A DNA stretch of 64,000 nt from Gaoshiqia sediminis (lineage in GTDB: Bacteria > Bacteroidota > Bacteroidia > Bacteroidales > Prolixibacteraceae), in the NCBI RefSeq assembly GCF_025907915.1, contig NZ_JAPAAF010000022.1:1-64000 (forward strand). Direction: 5' to 3'. Below, in pieces: positions 7,332 to 17,096 of the stretch. The notes beneath the pieces are model-generated. The model saw only the letters and a program-made list of their open reading frames with translations, was not told the origin of the DNA and searched no databases. Position 1 is the first letter of the stretch. Every line of letters starts with the position of its first letter. The position numbers were made by a program, and so were the translations under genes.

Positions 7332-10034
7332 ATGAAGGGAAGAATTGATCTGAAAATGCCTGTCCGGCCAAAGGCAAAACTACATCCTGGACTGTTTGTC
7401 AAAATGATTTGGGGTGCCCTCCTGCTGATAACCGGTGTGTGGGTTGATGCTTCGGCTCAGGCCTTAGTGACCGGACAAGTTACGGACGAAGAGTTTGCTG
7501 AGCCCCTGGAGAAGGCCATCGTACAGGTGCGCGGGACCGGGGTGAACACGGTGACCGACCGGAACGGGAACTTCACACTACGACTGCCTGCCGGGTTTTA
7601 CCAGGTTGAAGCCATTCATCCGGGAATTTACAGCGAGTACTACAATGTGTCACTTTTCGATGGCATCCTTACCCCGATGGGTGCGGTACGGTTGGCGCCC
7701 AAGGCTTTTGGCCGCCCGGAACAGCGCAATATAGCGGCTTTTGTAAATGTGGATCAGCACCCGCTGGAAACGAAAAATATCCGGCTCTCGGCGCTAATGG
7801 ATCAATCCGGCTCTTCTGATTTCAACGAACTGCTGATGGTTGAGCCATCTGCCTGCCTGCAGGAAAATGGAGGTGGTTATGGCCAATCCGAACTGGGCTT
7901 TCGGGGGTTCGGCCCCGGACAGACCAGTGTCGTTTTTAACGGTATCCGGTTGAACAATCCCGAAACCGGAGCCATGAACAGCCCGCTTTATACGGGTTTG
8001 TCTGACTGGGCCGGTGAACTTCAATTTACGGTTGGGCCGGCATCGGGCAAGCAAAGCCAGTTGGGCTATGGCGGACTGATCAACCTGCTCCCGCTGATGC
8101 CCAACAATCGGTTTGGGGTGTCGGTTTCTGGTAACTACGGACAGGGCAACTACCTGAAAACATCGGGCACCCTTCACACCGGTAAAGGAAAAAATAAGCT
8201 GGCGGCTGTGCTGAAAATCGACCGGACCGCGGGGGATGGCTTTGCCGACCAAAGCGGCTATGAGTCCTACGGATTGTATTTCAACCTGATCAGCGAAATA
8301 AACCATATGCACAGCTTGTTTTTTACGGTCGCCGCGAAAAGTTGGCAAGCTGATCAACGCAACCAGCCCGACCTGGTTTCGGTGTACGGACAACAAGGTT
8401 TTGAATACAATAATGCCTGGGGATTCCGGAATGATGAACCGGTGAGCTGGGACCAATCGTTTGGGGTAAACCCGCTGGCCATGCTCACGCATCACTGGCA
8501 CATGCGGGTAAACACGCGGCTGGTTACACAACTCTACGGCGAATTGGAGAACTCGGTAGAAAGTTTTCCCGCCGGATCAGTAAATGGGTTGTCGGCTTTG
8601 GGTTTGCCACGGGATGAGCGTGCCCTGGTGCCGTTCGATTTCATTTACTCCTGGAACTCGGGTGAAGCTGTTCCTGAGCTTGGCGACCAGCGTGTAAGTG
8701 ATGAAGGCGGGCAGTTTATTAATTCGGAGCAGGACGGACTGTCGCTGTTAGGGAGGGCAACGCAGTCGAACCGGGTGGGCTGGCAAACGCAACTAATTCA
8801 TGATTTCGACAAGCGGACACGATTTTTTGCCGGTTTCGACGCTATGTATCACCGGGGGAAACATTTTGGCGTGGTCATGGATTCGTGGGGCGCGGATGGT
8901 TTTCGCACGCTCGGCAATGTCAATTTTCCGGAAGGTGTGGCTACCCAAAATTGGCTTCAGGCAGGCTTCTTCCCCAAGTTGAGGGATGCAGACAAAGTTT
9001 CATTCGACTATGAGGCTGCGATCCGTCAATCGGGGATGTCGGGAAAAATCCAAACAGTTGGCAACCGGGCCTTTTGGTATCTCGAAGGGGCCGTTTCCCT
9101 GCATACGTTTCAGCGGCATGATTACTTTTCTTATCCTGATGGCGACAGCCGGCAGTCTTCCGGTAAGTCCAATTACCTGGGCTACCGTTTGGTTTCCGGC
9201 CTGACTTACCGGTTGAATGAGCACCATTCCCTGCGGCTAAACCTTGGCGGTATGGCCAGTCCTCCTTCCTTTGTATCGGTATTTCCGGCCGGCAACAACT
9301 GGAAAAACCGCGATGCGGATCCGGGAAACCTGTATCATTCCGGGTTGGCATGGGTCATTTCCGGAGGCAAAGTGTACTTGTCGGCAGGAACGTATGTTAT
9401 GTACCTGCAAGACCAAGGCTGGTTGCAACAATCTTTTCTGAATGATGATGAACAGTTCGCCTGGATCTACGATGCAGACCAACTGCATTACGGCGCCGAA
9501 CTGAGCAGCCAGGCAGCCTATCTCCGCCGGTTTAGCCTGACGGCCAACGCCTCGTGGGGAAAGTGGACGTACCAGTCGGATGCCAAAGCAAGAATCTACA
9601 GCTCCAGCCAGGAGATGACCGGCGAACGGGACATGCCCGTTTCGGGTTATTTTGTGCCCAATGCGCCCCAGCTCAGTTTTTATGTGAAAAATGAAATGCG
9701 CCTGGCGAAGGGTTTCCTTGTAAATGTGAATTATTACAGGGCTTTGAACCGGTATGCTCCGCTGTTACTGCACGATTTTGATGAGCCCGGCGTCAATTTG
9801 CCCGAACAGCTAAAGCTGGAGTGGTACGACCGGATTGGAGCCGGAGCAAGCTTCTTCAGAGAGTTAAAAAAGCAGCGTACCGTGCATTTTTCAGTTGATG
9901 TTCAAAACCTGTTGAACAACGAATTTATCGACCAAATTTTTACCAACTACAGTAACGAAGAGCAATTTCTGAACAACCAGGTTTACTTCGGAAAAGGACA
10001 AACCTGGCGGCTGGGACTCACCTTTTCATTTTAA
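7332..10034 (+). CDS. TonB-dependent receptor with carboxypeptidase-like N-domain
   Basis: The 900-aa outer-membrane protein has a signal peptide (hydrophobic stretch near residues 23-42, then SAQA), a CarboxypepD_reg-like domain at about 46-125 (VTGQVTDEEF...TDRNGNFTLRLPAG), a plug with ELGFRGFGPGQTSVVFNGIRLNNPETG, and a long beta-barrel ending in aromatic TFSF. It imports an unidentified ligand using TonB energy. There is no SusD partner next to it, so it is not a classical SusCD system. The stop overlaps the mtnN stop by 4 bp in convergent orientation. An internal Met at codon 9 could be the true start. Confidence 0.88.
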   Translation: MKGRIDLKMPVRPKAKLHPGLFVKMIWGALLLITGVWVDASAQALVTGQVTDEEFAEPLEKAIVQVRGTGVNTVTDRNGNFTLRLPAGFYQVEAIHPGIYSEYYNVSLFDGILTPMGAVRLAPKAFGRPEQRNIAAFVNVDQHPLETKNIRLSALMDQSGSSDFNELLMVEPSACLQENGGGYGQSELGFRGFGPGQTSVVFNGIRLNNPETGAMNSPLYTGLSDWAGELQFTVGPASGKQSQLGYGGLINLLPLMPNNRFGVSVSGNYGQGNYLKTSGTLHTGKGKNKLAAVLKIDRTAGDGFADQSGYESYGLYFNLISEINHMHSLFFTVAAKSWQADQRNQPDLVSVYGQQGFEYNNAWGFRNDEPVSWDQSFGVNPLAMLTHHWHMRVNTRLVTQLYGELENSVESFPAGSVNGLSALGLPRDERALVPFDFIYSWNSGEAVPELGDQRVSDEGGQFINSEQDGLSLLGRATQSNRVGWQTQLIHDFDKRTRFFAGFDAMYHRGKHFGVVMDSWGADGFRTLGNVNFPEGVATQNWLQAGFFPKLRDADKVSFDYEAAIRQSGMSGKIQTVGNRAFWYLEGAVSLHTFQRHDYFSYPDGDSRQSSGKSNYLGYRLVSGLTYRLNEHHSLRLNLGGMASPPSFVSVFPAGNNWKNRDADPGNLYHSGLAWVISGGKVYLSAGTYVMYLQDQGWLQQSFLNDDEQFAWIYDADQLHYGAELSSQAAYLRRFSLTANASWGKWTYQSDAKARIYSSSQEMTGERDMPVSGYFVPNAPQLSFYVKNEMRLAKGFLVNVNYYRALNRYAPLLLHDFDEPGVNLPEQLKLEWYDRIGAGASFFRELKKQRTVHFSVDVQNLLNNEFIDQIFTNYSNEEQFLNNQVYFGKGQTWRLGLTFSF

Positions 10035-10771
10035 ACGAACATCAGGCGGGCAATCTCCACCGAGATGCGGCTGATATTTTCAAACAGGAATTTGGCAAAA
10101 GCCTGGTGGGCATTTTCATCGGCTTTATCGGAAATGATGCGGATGACCGAGCAGGGCAACTGATAATCGGCAGCTACCTGGGCAATGGCGGCGCCTTCCA
10201 TTTCGGTGCACAATACTTCGGGGAAGCGTTCGCTGATGCGGGTTTTACCTTCGGGCGAGGCCACAAACTGATCGCCGGTGCCAATGGCGCCGGTGTAAAT
10301 TTGGGGCTGGTACGTGTTGCTGATGCCGGGGTACTTTTTTTCTTTCAGGTTGACGGTGAATTGCTTCACGGCGTCCAGCGCCCGTTTGCCGGCATCGGGC
10401 AAAACCTCGAAATGGAACGATTTCCAAAACGGGGGATCCACATCCTGAAAGCCATCCAGCAGCGAAAGGTCCACATCGTGCTGAATGAGGCGATCGGCCA
10501 CCACAATGTCGCCAATGTGCAGATGGGGCTGCATGGAGCCGGCCAGGCCGATAAATACGAGCTGGTCAACACCGTATAGATTGATCAGGCTGGTTGCCGT
10601 TGAGGCTGCGGCGACCTTTCCCCAGCCCGACAGGCACATGACCACTTCTTTCCCGCCAATGGTCCCGCTGTAAAATTCGCGCGAACCAAGCTGGTCAATT
10701 TTCATGTTTTCAATATCGTGCTTTAGCAGCAGGATTTCTTCGCGCATGGCCCCAATCAATCCGGTTTTCAT
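10031..10771 (-). CDS. mtnN: 5'-methylthioadenosine/S-adenosylhomocysteine nucleosidase
   Basis: It hydrolyses MTA and SAH to adenine plus the ribosyl thioether and recycles methyl-cycle products. The protein starts MKTGLIGAMREEI (typical IGAMxEE), has FIGLAGSMQPHLHIGDIVVADRLIQHD, and TEMEGAAIAQVA with the substrate-binding Met-Glu; the catalytic Asp is in RIISDKAD. Length 246 aa is slightly longer than the roughly 230-aa norm. It is monocistronic, and a TATTTTTG box lies in the short upstream region on the minus strand. Confidence 0.93.
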   Translation of the reverse strand: MKTGLIGAMREEILLLKHDIENMKIDQLGSREFYSGTIGGKEVVMCLSGWGKVAAASTATSLINLYGVDQLVFIGLAGSMQPHLHIGDIVVADRLIQHDVDLSLLDGFQDVDPPFWKSFHFEVLPDAGKRALDAVKQFTVNLKEKKYPGISNTYQPQIYTGAIGTGDQFVASPEGKTRISERFPEVLCTEMEGAAIAQVAADYQLPCSVIRIISDKADENAHQAFAKFLFENISRISVEIARLMFV

Positions 10772-10853
10772 AAAATGAGAAATTAATTTCAGGGCAAAAA
10801 TAGTGCACTGCCTGGATTTTGAACGACGCCTGATGCAAAAAGTATGAATTTGC

Positions 10854-10861
10854 CTATCTTT
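10854..10861 (+). promoter_or_regulatory. Putative -7 box next to a start codon
   Basis: TATCTTTG fits TAnnTTTG exactly and ends 5 nt before the ATG at 10867. The start point would then be at or next to the A of the ATG, suggesting a leaderless mRNA for the regulator. Confidence 0.45.
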
Positions 10862-10866
10862 GGAAG

Positions 10867-13770
10867 ATGCGCGTCAAGTTGAGTAAAAATATTCTGCTGG
10901 CTTTTTTTCTGCTCTTTCAGCTGGGTTCGTTTGGTCAGCTGAAAGATATTGGCATTCCTGCCATTCACAACTTTCCGAAGGGCGAATACCACGCCAGCGC
11001 CCAAAGCTGGCAAATAGAGCGAAACAGCAAAAATTTCATGTATTTTGCCAACAATGACGGGCTGCTGGAGTTTGACGGCGCTCACTGGCAGCTCTACAGC
11101 TTACCTAACCGTTCCATCATCCGTTCGGTAAAAGTTGATGAAAATGACCGGATTTATGTAGGTCAGCAAAACGACTTCGGGTATATGGAACCCGACAGCA
11201 CCGGCAGATTGCAGTATCATTCACTGTTGGAGCTGGTAGCTCCCGAGGAACGCAATTTCGAGGAAATTTGGCGCATACACTTAACCGGATTTGGTGTGGT
11301 CTTTCAATCTTATACGCATCTCTTTATTTACCAGAATAACCGCATTTACCAAGTGCCGCTGAAAAACAAACTGCGTTTTTCATTTTATGTGAACGACCGC
11401 TTATGGGTTCAGGATGAAGTGGAGGGCATGAAAGAATACAGCCAGGGGCGGTTTTATCAACCCAGAGGTTTGGAAGGTCTTAAAGGAAGGGAGGTTTGGG
11501 CGGTATTGCCCGTAAGCGGACTCCACGTGCTGATTGCTACCGACAACGATGGCGTTTATACCTATAATGGACAGGAGCTTATACCCTGGCAAGGTGAGGC
11601 GAACGAGTTTCTGAAGGAGAACGAAATCTTTTCCGCGCGGAAATTCAAAGGCGCCTATGCATTCGGGACTGTTCAGAACGGATTGATTATTACCGATGAA
11701 AACGGGAAAATCATCCAGCATGTCAATAAAAAGAAAGGATTACAAAACAATACCATCCTAAGCATTGGCGCCGATGCCGATGATAACCTGTGGCTGGGCC
11801 TCGACAACGGAATCGATTTCATGGATGTGAGTTCGCCCTTTACGTATATGTATCATCCGGAAGGGCTTGGGGCGGCGTATTCGTCGCTGGTGTACAACGG
11901 CAAATTGTACGTTGGAACCAATAACGGATTGTTTGTGAAGGACTGGCCCGAGCAGGTGAGCATTCAGGACGAAGGATTCCGTCTGATCCCCAAAACCGTC
12001 GGGCAGATTTGGTACCTGGGTGTTCATCAGGGGGTGATGCTGTGCGGGCACGATAACGGAGCGTTTGTGATTGAAGGAGAAACAGCCTACCAGATTTCGG
12101 AAGAAAAAGGTGCGTGGACCTTCATCGAGCCCAATCAGAATCCGAACTGCTTGATTGGCGGGAACTACAGCGGGTTAACCCTGTTCCGGAAAAACAGGGC
12201 CGGCAACTCCTGGGAACTGGTTGCCCCGGTAAAGGGTTTCAGCGAGTCGTCTAAACTGATGGCACAGGATCGGAACGGCCAAATATGGATGAGCCATGGT
12301 TTTAAAGGGGTTTTCAGGATCAACCTGAACCAAAGCCTGGACAGCGTGACCAGCTATGATTATTTCAATTCAAAAAACGGCTTGCCATCTGATATTTTTA
12401 TCAATTTGATGACAATTGGGGAAAACATTCTTTTTACCAGTCCGGATGGCATTTATGAGTTCAATGAAAATACAGCCCGGTTTGAACGATCGGCGTATTA
12501 CAACAATATTTTCGGCCAACAGCCCGAAATTGATTACATCCGCGAAGACCAGTATTTCGATATTTGGTTTACGGCCGGCGGAGTGCCCGGAGTGCTTCGG
12601 TTTCAGGAAGATGGCACCTACACAAAAATGATGGCGCCGTTTGAAAAGTTGGCCGGACGGATAATTGCCGGCTTTCAGCATATTCATGTGGTGGACCGCC
12701 AAAACACTTTTATTGCACTGGAAGATGGCCTGGCGCATTATTCTCCGGCTTATCAGTCGTTGTCGGACACTTCGTTCAGAACTTATATTCGAGAAGTCGT
12801 CAATCTGAATGATGGCGGGGTGCTGTATCCAACCTCGCTGCCAACAGGAATGGAGGAAGCCCTTCCTACCTATGAATATAAGGGCAACAACCTGAAGTTT
12901 ACCTATTCCAGTCCGGATTATAAGAACATCAGGAAGATCAGGTACAGTTATTTGCTTGAAAATTACAGCTCGGGCTGGTCAGCCTGGTCCGATGAGTCGG
13001 GCTGTGAGTTTATGAACCTGCGCGAAGGTTTTTATACGTTTCGGGTGAGGGCCATCGGTCCTTTCTCGTCCGAAAGCAATGTAGCCTCCTTTTCATTTTA
13101 TATTCGTCCTCCCTGGTTCCGGTCAACCCTGGCGTATATCGCTTATTCGTTGTTGACGGTGTGTTTTATTGGCTTTCTGGTTTGGTTCATCTTGCTTCGT
13201 ATGCATATTTCGCGCCGGAGAGAGCGGTTAAAACACTTGCAGGAGTATCGCCGGAAAGTGCAGCAATACCAGCGTGAGGCGCTGATCTCCGAGAAGGAGA
13301 TCATTAAACTGAGGAATGAACAACTTCACGGTAAGATGATCCACCTGGATAAAGAGCTGGCCAACCAAACGATGAATATCGTCCAGAAGAATAAATTTTT
13401 TGGAAAATTGAAGTCTGAATTAAAAGGGCTTCAGGAGCAAACCAATGATAGCTCCGTCAAATCCAAGATCACGTTGATTATTAACCGGATTGATAGGGAA
13501 TTTGACGACAAACGCCAGAAAGAGCTTTTTGAAACTTACTTTGATGAGGTACACGAGGAATTTTTTAAAAGGTTGGCCGAAAAGTATCCAAGCCTGACAC
13601 CACGCGAACAAAAACTGTGTGCCTACATTAAAATGAATATCTCATCCAAAGAAATTGCCGCCCTGTTAAACATCTCCCAACGGGGGGTCGAAATTTCCCG
13701 TTATCGTTTACGGAAAAAGCTTGCCATGGACCGCGATGCCAATTTGAGCACCTTTATTTCCAATATTTAA
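10867..13770 (+). CDS. Membrane-spanning LuxR-type sensor/regulator of the beta-glucan locus
   Basis: The 967-aa protein has a signal peptide (residues 1-23), a long periplasmic beta-propeller-like sensor (repeats such as NGLLEFDGAHW, LWLGLDNGIDF and IWMSHGFKGVFRI), a Y_Y_Y domain near 675-745, one transmembrane helix near 755-780, a cytoplasmic coiled coil, and a C-terminal LuxR-type helix-turn-helix (LTPREQKLCAYIKMN...SSKEIAALLNIS). There is no histidine kinase or receiver domain, so binding of a periplasmic oligosaccharide would be passed directly to a membrane-tethered DNA-binding domain. It lies 231 bp upstream of susC on the same strand and is the likely activator of the locus. Confidence 0.85.
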   Translation: MRVKLSKNILLAFFLLFQLGSFGQLKDIGIPAIHNFPKGEYHASAQSWQIERNSKNFMYFANNDGLLEFDGAHWQLYSLPNRSIIRSVKVDENDRIYVGQQNDFGYMEPDSTGRLQYHSLLELVAPEERNFEEIWRIHLTGFGVVFQSYTHLFIYQNNRIYQVPLKNKLRFSFYVNDRLWVQDEVEGMKEYSQGRFYQPRGLEGLKGREVWAVLPVSGLHVLIATDNDGVYTYNGQELIPWQGEANEFLKENEIFSARKFKGAYAFGTVQNGLIITDENGKIIQHVNKKKGLQNNTILSIGADADDNLWLGLDNGIDFMDVSSPFTYMYHPEGLGAAYSSLVYNGKLYVGTNNGLFVKDWPEQVSIQDEGFRLIPKTVGQIWYLGVHQGVMLCGHDNGAFVIEGETAYQISEEKGAWTFIEPNQNPNCLIGGNYSGLTLFRKNRAGNSWELVAPVKGFSESSKLMAQDRNGQIWMSHGFKGVFRINLNQSLDSVTSYDYFNSKNGLPSDIFINLMTIGENILFTSPDGIYEFNENTARFERSAYYNNIFGQQPEIDYIREDQYFDIWFTAGGVPGVLRFQEDGTYTKMMAPFEKLAGRIIAGFQHIHVVDRQNTFIALEDGLAHYSPAYQSLSDTSFRTYIREVVNLNDGGVLYPTSLPTGMEEALPTYEYKGNNLKFTYSSPDYKNIRKIRYSYLLENYSSGWSAWSDESGCEFMNLREGFYTFRVRAIGPFSSESNVASFSFYIRPPWFRSTLAYIAYSLLTVCFIGFLVWFILLRMHISRRRERLKHLQEYRRKVQQYQREALISEKEIIKLRNEQLHGKMIHLDKELANQTMNIVQKNKFFGKLKSELKGLQEQTNDSSVKSKITLIINRIDREFDDKRQKELFETYFDEVHEEFFKRLAEKYPSLTPREQKLCAYIKMNISSKEIAALLNISQRGVEISRYRLRKKLAMDRDANLSTFISNI

Positions 13771-13852
13771 GTGGTCTGTTGTACAGCATAACAGTTTTTG
13801 ATGTATCCAAAGTTAAAATTAGAAATCACATATAGATCTGTATATCAGTTTT

Positions 13853-13910
13853 TAGTATTGTGAGATGTAGTAGTATTGTAGTAGTCTTTTTAGTTCTATT
13901 GTAGTATTAA
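13853..13910 (+). promoter_or_regulatory. TAGTATTG repeats upstream of susC (possible operator)
   Basis: In the 231-bp gap before susC, TAGTATTG occurs at 13853 and 13871, with TAGTATTA at 13902 and interleaved GTAGTAGT motifs. Spacings of 18 and 31 bp suggest a regulator site or promoter. This is a visual match only. Confidence 0.35.
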
Positions 13911-14001
13911 TGACGTATTGCTTTTCTTGTTGGTTTAATATGTATGCCTGATTTTTGGTCTCGGATTAAACTTTAACAAGATCTAAAAAACGTTAAAAAT
14001 T

Positions 14002-17000
14002 ATGAAAAGATTGCTATTATTCTTGTTTTGTTCATTCTTTGGCATCAGCCTTTACGCCCAGGAAATATCTGTTTCCGGGATTGTAAGTTCCAAAGAAGAC
14101 GGACAGCCTCTACCGGGGGTTTCGGTAGTTATTCAAGGAACTACTACCGGTACAATTACCAATTTTGATGGTCTTTACACCTTAAAAGTGCCCGCCGATG
14201 CTACGCTGGAGATTTCCTACATTGGAATGAAGAAGCAGTTGGTGAAAGTGAACGGACAAACTACCTTAAATGTGATCCTGGAGAGTGAAGCATTTGATGT
14301 GGACGAAGTCGTAGTGGTGGGCTATGGTACCCAAAAGAAAAGTTTGGTGACCGGCGCCATCAGTAAAGTGGGTGGTGAGGAGCTGACAAAAACTTCGGAC
14401 ATGCGGGTGACTCAAGCCTTGCAGGGAAAAACAGCCGGTGTGGTCATCTCCAACAATTCCGGGCAACCCGGCGATCAGGTTTCCATCCGTATCCGCGGTA
14501 TCGGGACCAACGGAAATGCCGAGCCGTTATACATTGTGGACGGCTTACCGATGAGCGGGGCCGGTATCGACTTCCTGAACTCCAACGATGTTGAATCCAT
14601 TGAAGTATTGAAAGACGCCGCTTCGAGCGCTATTTACGGGGCCCGAGGCGCCAACGGTGTTATTCTGATTACCACAAAAAGTGGCCGGAAAGACACGAAA
14701 ATGGAGATTTCGTATGATGGTTATTACGGCGTGCAAAATCCCTGGCGAAAACTTCGCTTGCTGAATAGCCAGGAGTATATGATGCTGACCAATGAAGCCG
14801 CTATCAACGGCGGACAAGGTCCCAAATTCTCCGCAGCCGACATGGCCAATTACAAAACGACTACCGATTGGCAGGATGAAATGTTCAACTACGACGCTCC
14901 CAAGCAGAATCATGCCATCTCGTTGAATGGCGGGAGTGATAAAATCAGCTATTCATCATCCATCAACTATTTTCAACAGGATGGGATTGTGGCCAAAGGG
15001 AAATCGCAGTTCGAAAAATTCGGCTACCGTCTGAATACAGTAGGCGAATTTGGCTTCCTGAAAGTTGGGTCGAATCTGAACATGGCATACATCACCAATA
15101 AAGGCATTGAAACCAATACCCATTTTGGGACGGGCCTCTCGCAAGCGGTAAACATGCCCCCCATTGTGCCGGTGACCAACGAAGACGGCTCATGGGCTAC
15201 TCCCGAGCAATTTGGAATAGGGTTACAGGAAATCACCAACCCGGTGGCCTTGTTAAGCAACCTCAATTCGCAAACGCGGACCAGTAAGCTGGTGGGCGGG
15301 CTTTTTGCTGAAGTCGATTTCGGCAAAATCGATCCTTCTCTAAAAGGGTTGACCTTTAAATCGACCTTCAGCGGCGAGATGGCTTACGTGACTAACCGCA
15401 ACTATACCCCCTTCTATTATCTGGATGCCATGCACTTTACCATTACCGACCGGGCTTCCAAATCCGTCAATCAATATACCAACTGGAACTTCGAAAATGT
15501 GCTGACCTACGATAAAACCATCGATGAGCACCATTTCACCGTCATGGCTGGTACAACTGCTCTGAAAAACCTCTGGGAAAACCTTTCCGGGGAGAAATCG
15601 GATGTGATTTTCGATGATTTCGAACACGCGTATATCGACAACGCTACGGATCCGGAAAGCGCCAACGCAGGCGGCGGATTCTCGGAACATACTGTGGCCT
15701 CTATCTTTGGCCGTATCAACTACGACCTGAAAGACCGCTACATGTTAACGGCAACGCTCCGTCGCGATGGTTCTTCCCGCTTTGGTTCCGAAAACAAATA
15801 TGGTTATTTCCCTTCGGTAGCTGCCGGCTGGGTTATTTCGCGCGAAAATTTTATGAGCAGTCTGTCCAACACCTTTGATTTGCTGAAGATCCGTGCCAGC
15901 TGGGGACAAAACGGAAATGAAGAAATCGGAGATTTTGGCTACACCTCCATTATTGGAAACCAAAACATCTACTATTTTGGCGTGGATAAGACCCAGTACA
16001 ACGGTACGCAACCCACCCGGATTGCCAACCCTTCCTTAAAATGGGAAACGTCGGAACAAACCAACGTTGGGATCGATTTGACCACCTTTGGAAGCAGCTT
16101 GCGGGTAACCCTCGATTATTACGTCAAGACTACCAAAGACTGGTTGGTAACTGCTCCTGTACCAATGTTGGTGGGCAACTCAGCTCCAACCATCAATGGC
16201 GGAGAGGTGCGTAACTCCGGTTTTGAAGCTGATTTCAGCTATAAAAAACAATTCGGTAAATTGTACTTCAGTGGCTCCATCAACGGCGCTTTCAACAAAA
16301 ATGAAGTGCTCGACATTCAGAACGCCGAAAAACGCCTGCAAGGTGGTGACGGCGGTTTTGGGCAAGCCGGGGTTCTTTTTGCCGAAGTGGGCACTCCCAT
16401 GGGCGTGTTCTACGGCGTAAAAACCGACGGCATCTTCCAAACGGTAGATGAGATTAACGCTTACGTGAGTACTGCTGGCGGAAAAATTCAGCCCAATGCC
16501 AAACCGGGCGATATCAAGTTTATCGATGCAAACGGGGACGGCACCATTACCGATGCCGACCGCGTTGAAATGGGTTCTCCCTATCCCGACTTTACCGGTG
16601 GTTTAAGCCTGAATCTGGAATATGAAGGCTTCGACTTCAATATGTTTGTGTACGCCGCTCTGGGGCAGGAAGTGTATGATGCCACCCGCCGTTACGACAT
16701 GAACGGCACCAACTACCGCGCCGACTGGCTCAACCGTTGGACAGGCCCCGGCACTTCAAACTACTATCCGCGCGTGACTTTTGTGGACGATAATCAAAAC
16801 ATGAAAACCGTGAGCGACTTCTTTGTACACGATGCCAGCTTCGTCCGGTTACGGAATATCACCCTGGGCTACAGTCTGCCGAAGACGGTGCTCAATTCGC
16901 TGAATATTAACAAGCTGCGTTTCTTTGTGTCCGCAGAGAACTTGTTGACATTCACCGAGTACAAAGGCTATGACCCTGAAATCGGCGGTGGCGTGTTTGG

Positions 17001-17070
17001 CAACGGAATTGACCACAACATCTACCCGCAGGCACGCACCATTTTAGGTGGAGTTAACATTACATTTTAA
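14002..17070 (+). CDS. susC: SusC-like TonB-dependent outer-membrane transporter
   Basis: The 1022-aa protein has a signal peptide ending near LYAQ, a CarboxypepD_reg-like domain at about 25-105 (GIVSSKEDGQPLPGVSVVIQ), the Bacteroidota linker VDEVVVVGYGTQ, a plug (VSIRIRGIGTNGNAEPLYIV, GARGANGVILITTKSG) and a barrel ending VNITF. It imports oligosaccharides gated by the SusD lid, driven by TonB-ExbBD. It is the first structural gene of the beta-glucan locus and lies 26 bp before susD. Length and domain order are normal. Confidence 0.96.
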   Translation: MKRLLLFLFCSFFGISLYAQEISVSGIVSSKEDGQPLPGVSVVIQGTTTGTITNFDGLYTLKVPADATLEISYIGMKKQLVKVNGQTTLNVILESEAFDVDEVVVVGYGTQKKSLVTGAISKVGGEELTKTSDMRVTQALQGKTAGVVISNNSGQPGDQVSIRIRGIGTNGNAEPLYIVDGLPMSGAGIDFLNSNDVESIEVLKDAASSAIYGARGANGVILITTKSGRKDTKMEISYDGYYGVQNPWRKLRLLNSQEYMMLTNEAAINGGQGPKFSAADMANYKTTTDWQDEMFNYDAPKQNHAISLNGGSDKISYSSSINYFQQDGIVAKGKSQFEKFGYRLNTVGEFGFLKVGSNLNMAYITNKGIETNTHFGTGLSQAVNMPPIVPVTNEDGSWATPEQFGIGLQEITNPVALLSNLNSQTRTSKLVGGLFAEVDFGKIDPSLKGLTFKSTFSGEMAYVTNRNYTPFYYLDAMHFTITDRASKSVNQYTNWNFENVLTYDKTIDEHHFTVMAGTTALKNLWENLSGEKSDVIFDDFEHAYIDNATDPESANAGGGFSEHTVASIFGRINYDLKDRYMLTATLRRDGSSRFGSENKYGYFPSVAAGWVISRENFMSSLSNTFDLLKIRASWGQNGNEEIGDFGYTSIIGNQNIYYFGVDKTQYNGTQPTRIANPSLKWETSEQTNVGIDLTTFGSSLRVTLDYYVKTTKDWLVTAPVPMLVGNSAPTINGGEVRNSGFEADFSYKKQFGKLYFSGSINGAFNKNEVLDIQNAEKRLQGGDGGFGQAGVLFAEVGTPMGVFYGVKTDGIFQTVDEINAYVSTAGGKIQPNAKPGDIKFIDANGDGTITDADRVEMGSPYPDFTGGLSLNLEYEGFDFNMFVYAALGQEVYDATRRYDMNGTNYRADWLNRWTGPGTSNYYPRVTFVDDNQNMKTVSDFFVHDASFVRLRNITLGYSLPKTVLNSLNINKLRFFVSAENLLTFTEYKGYDPEIGGGVFGNGIDHNIYPQARTILGGVNITF

Positions 17071-17096
17071 GGAAGTCAATTAAAAATTTACAGAAG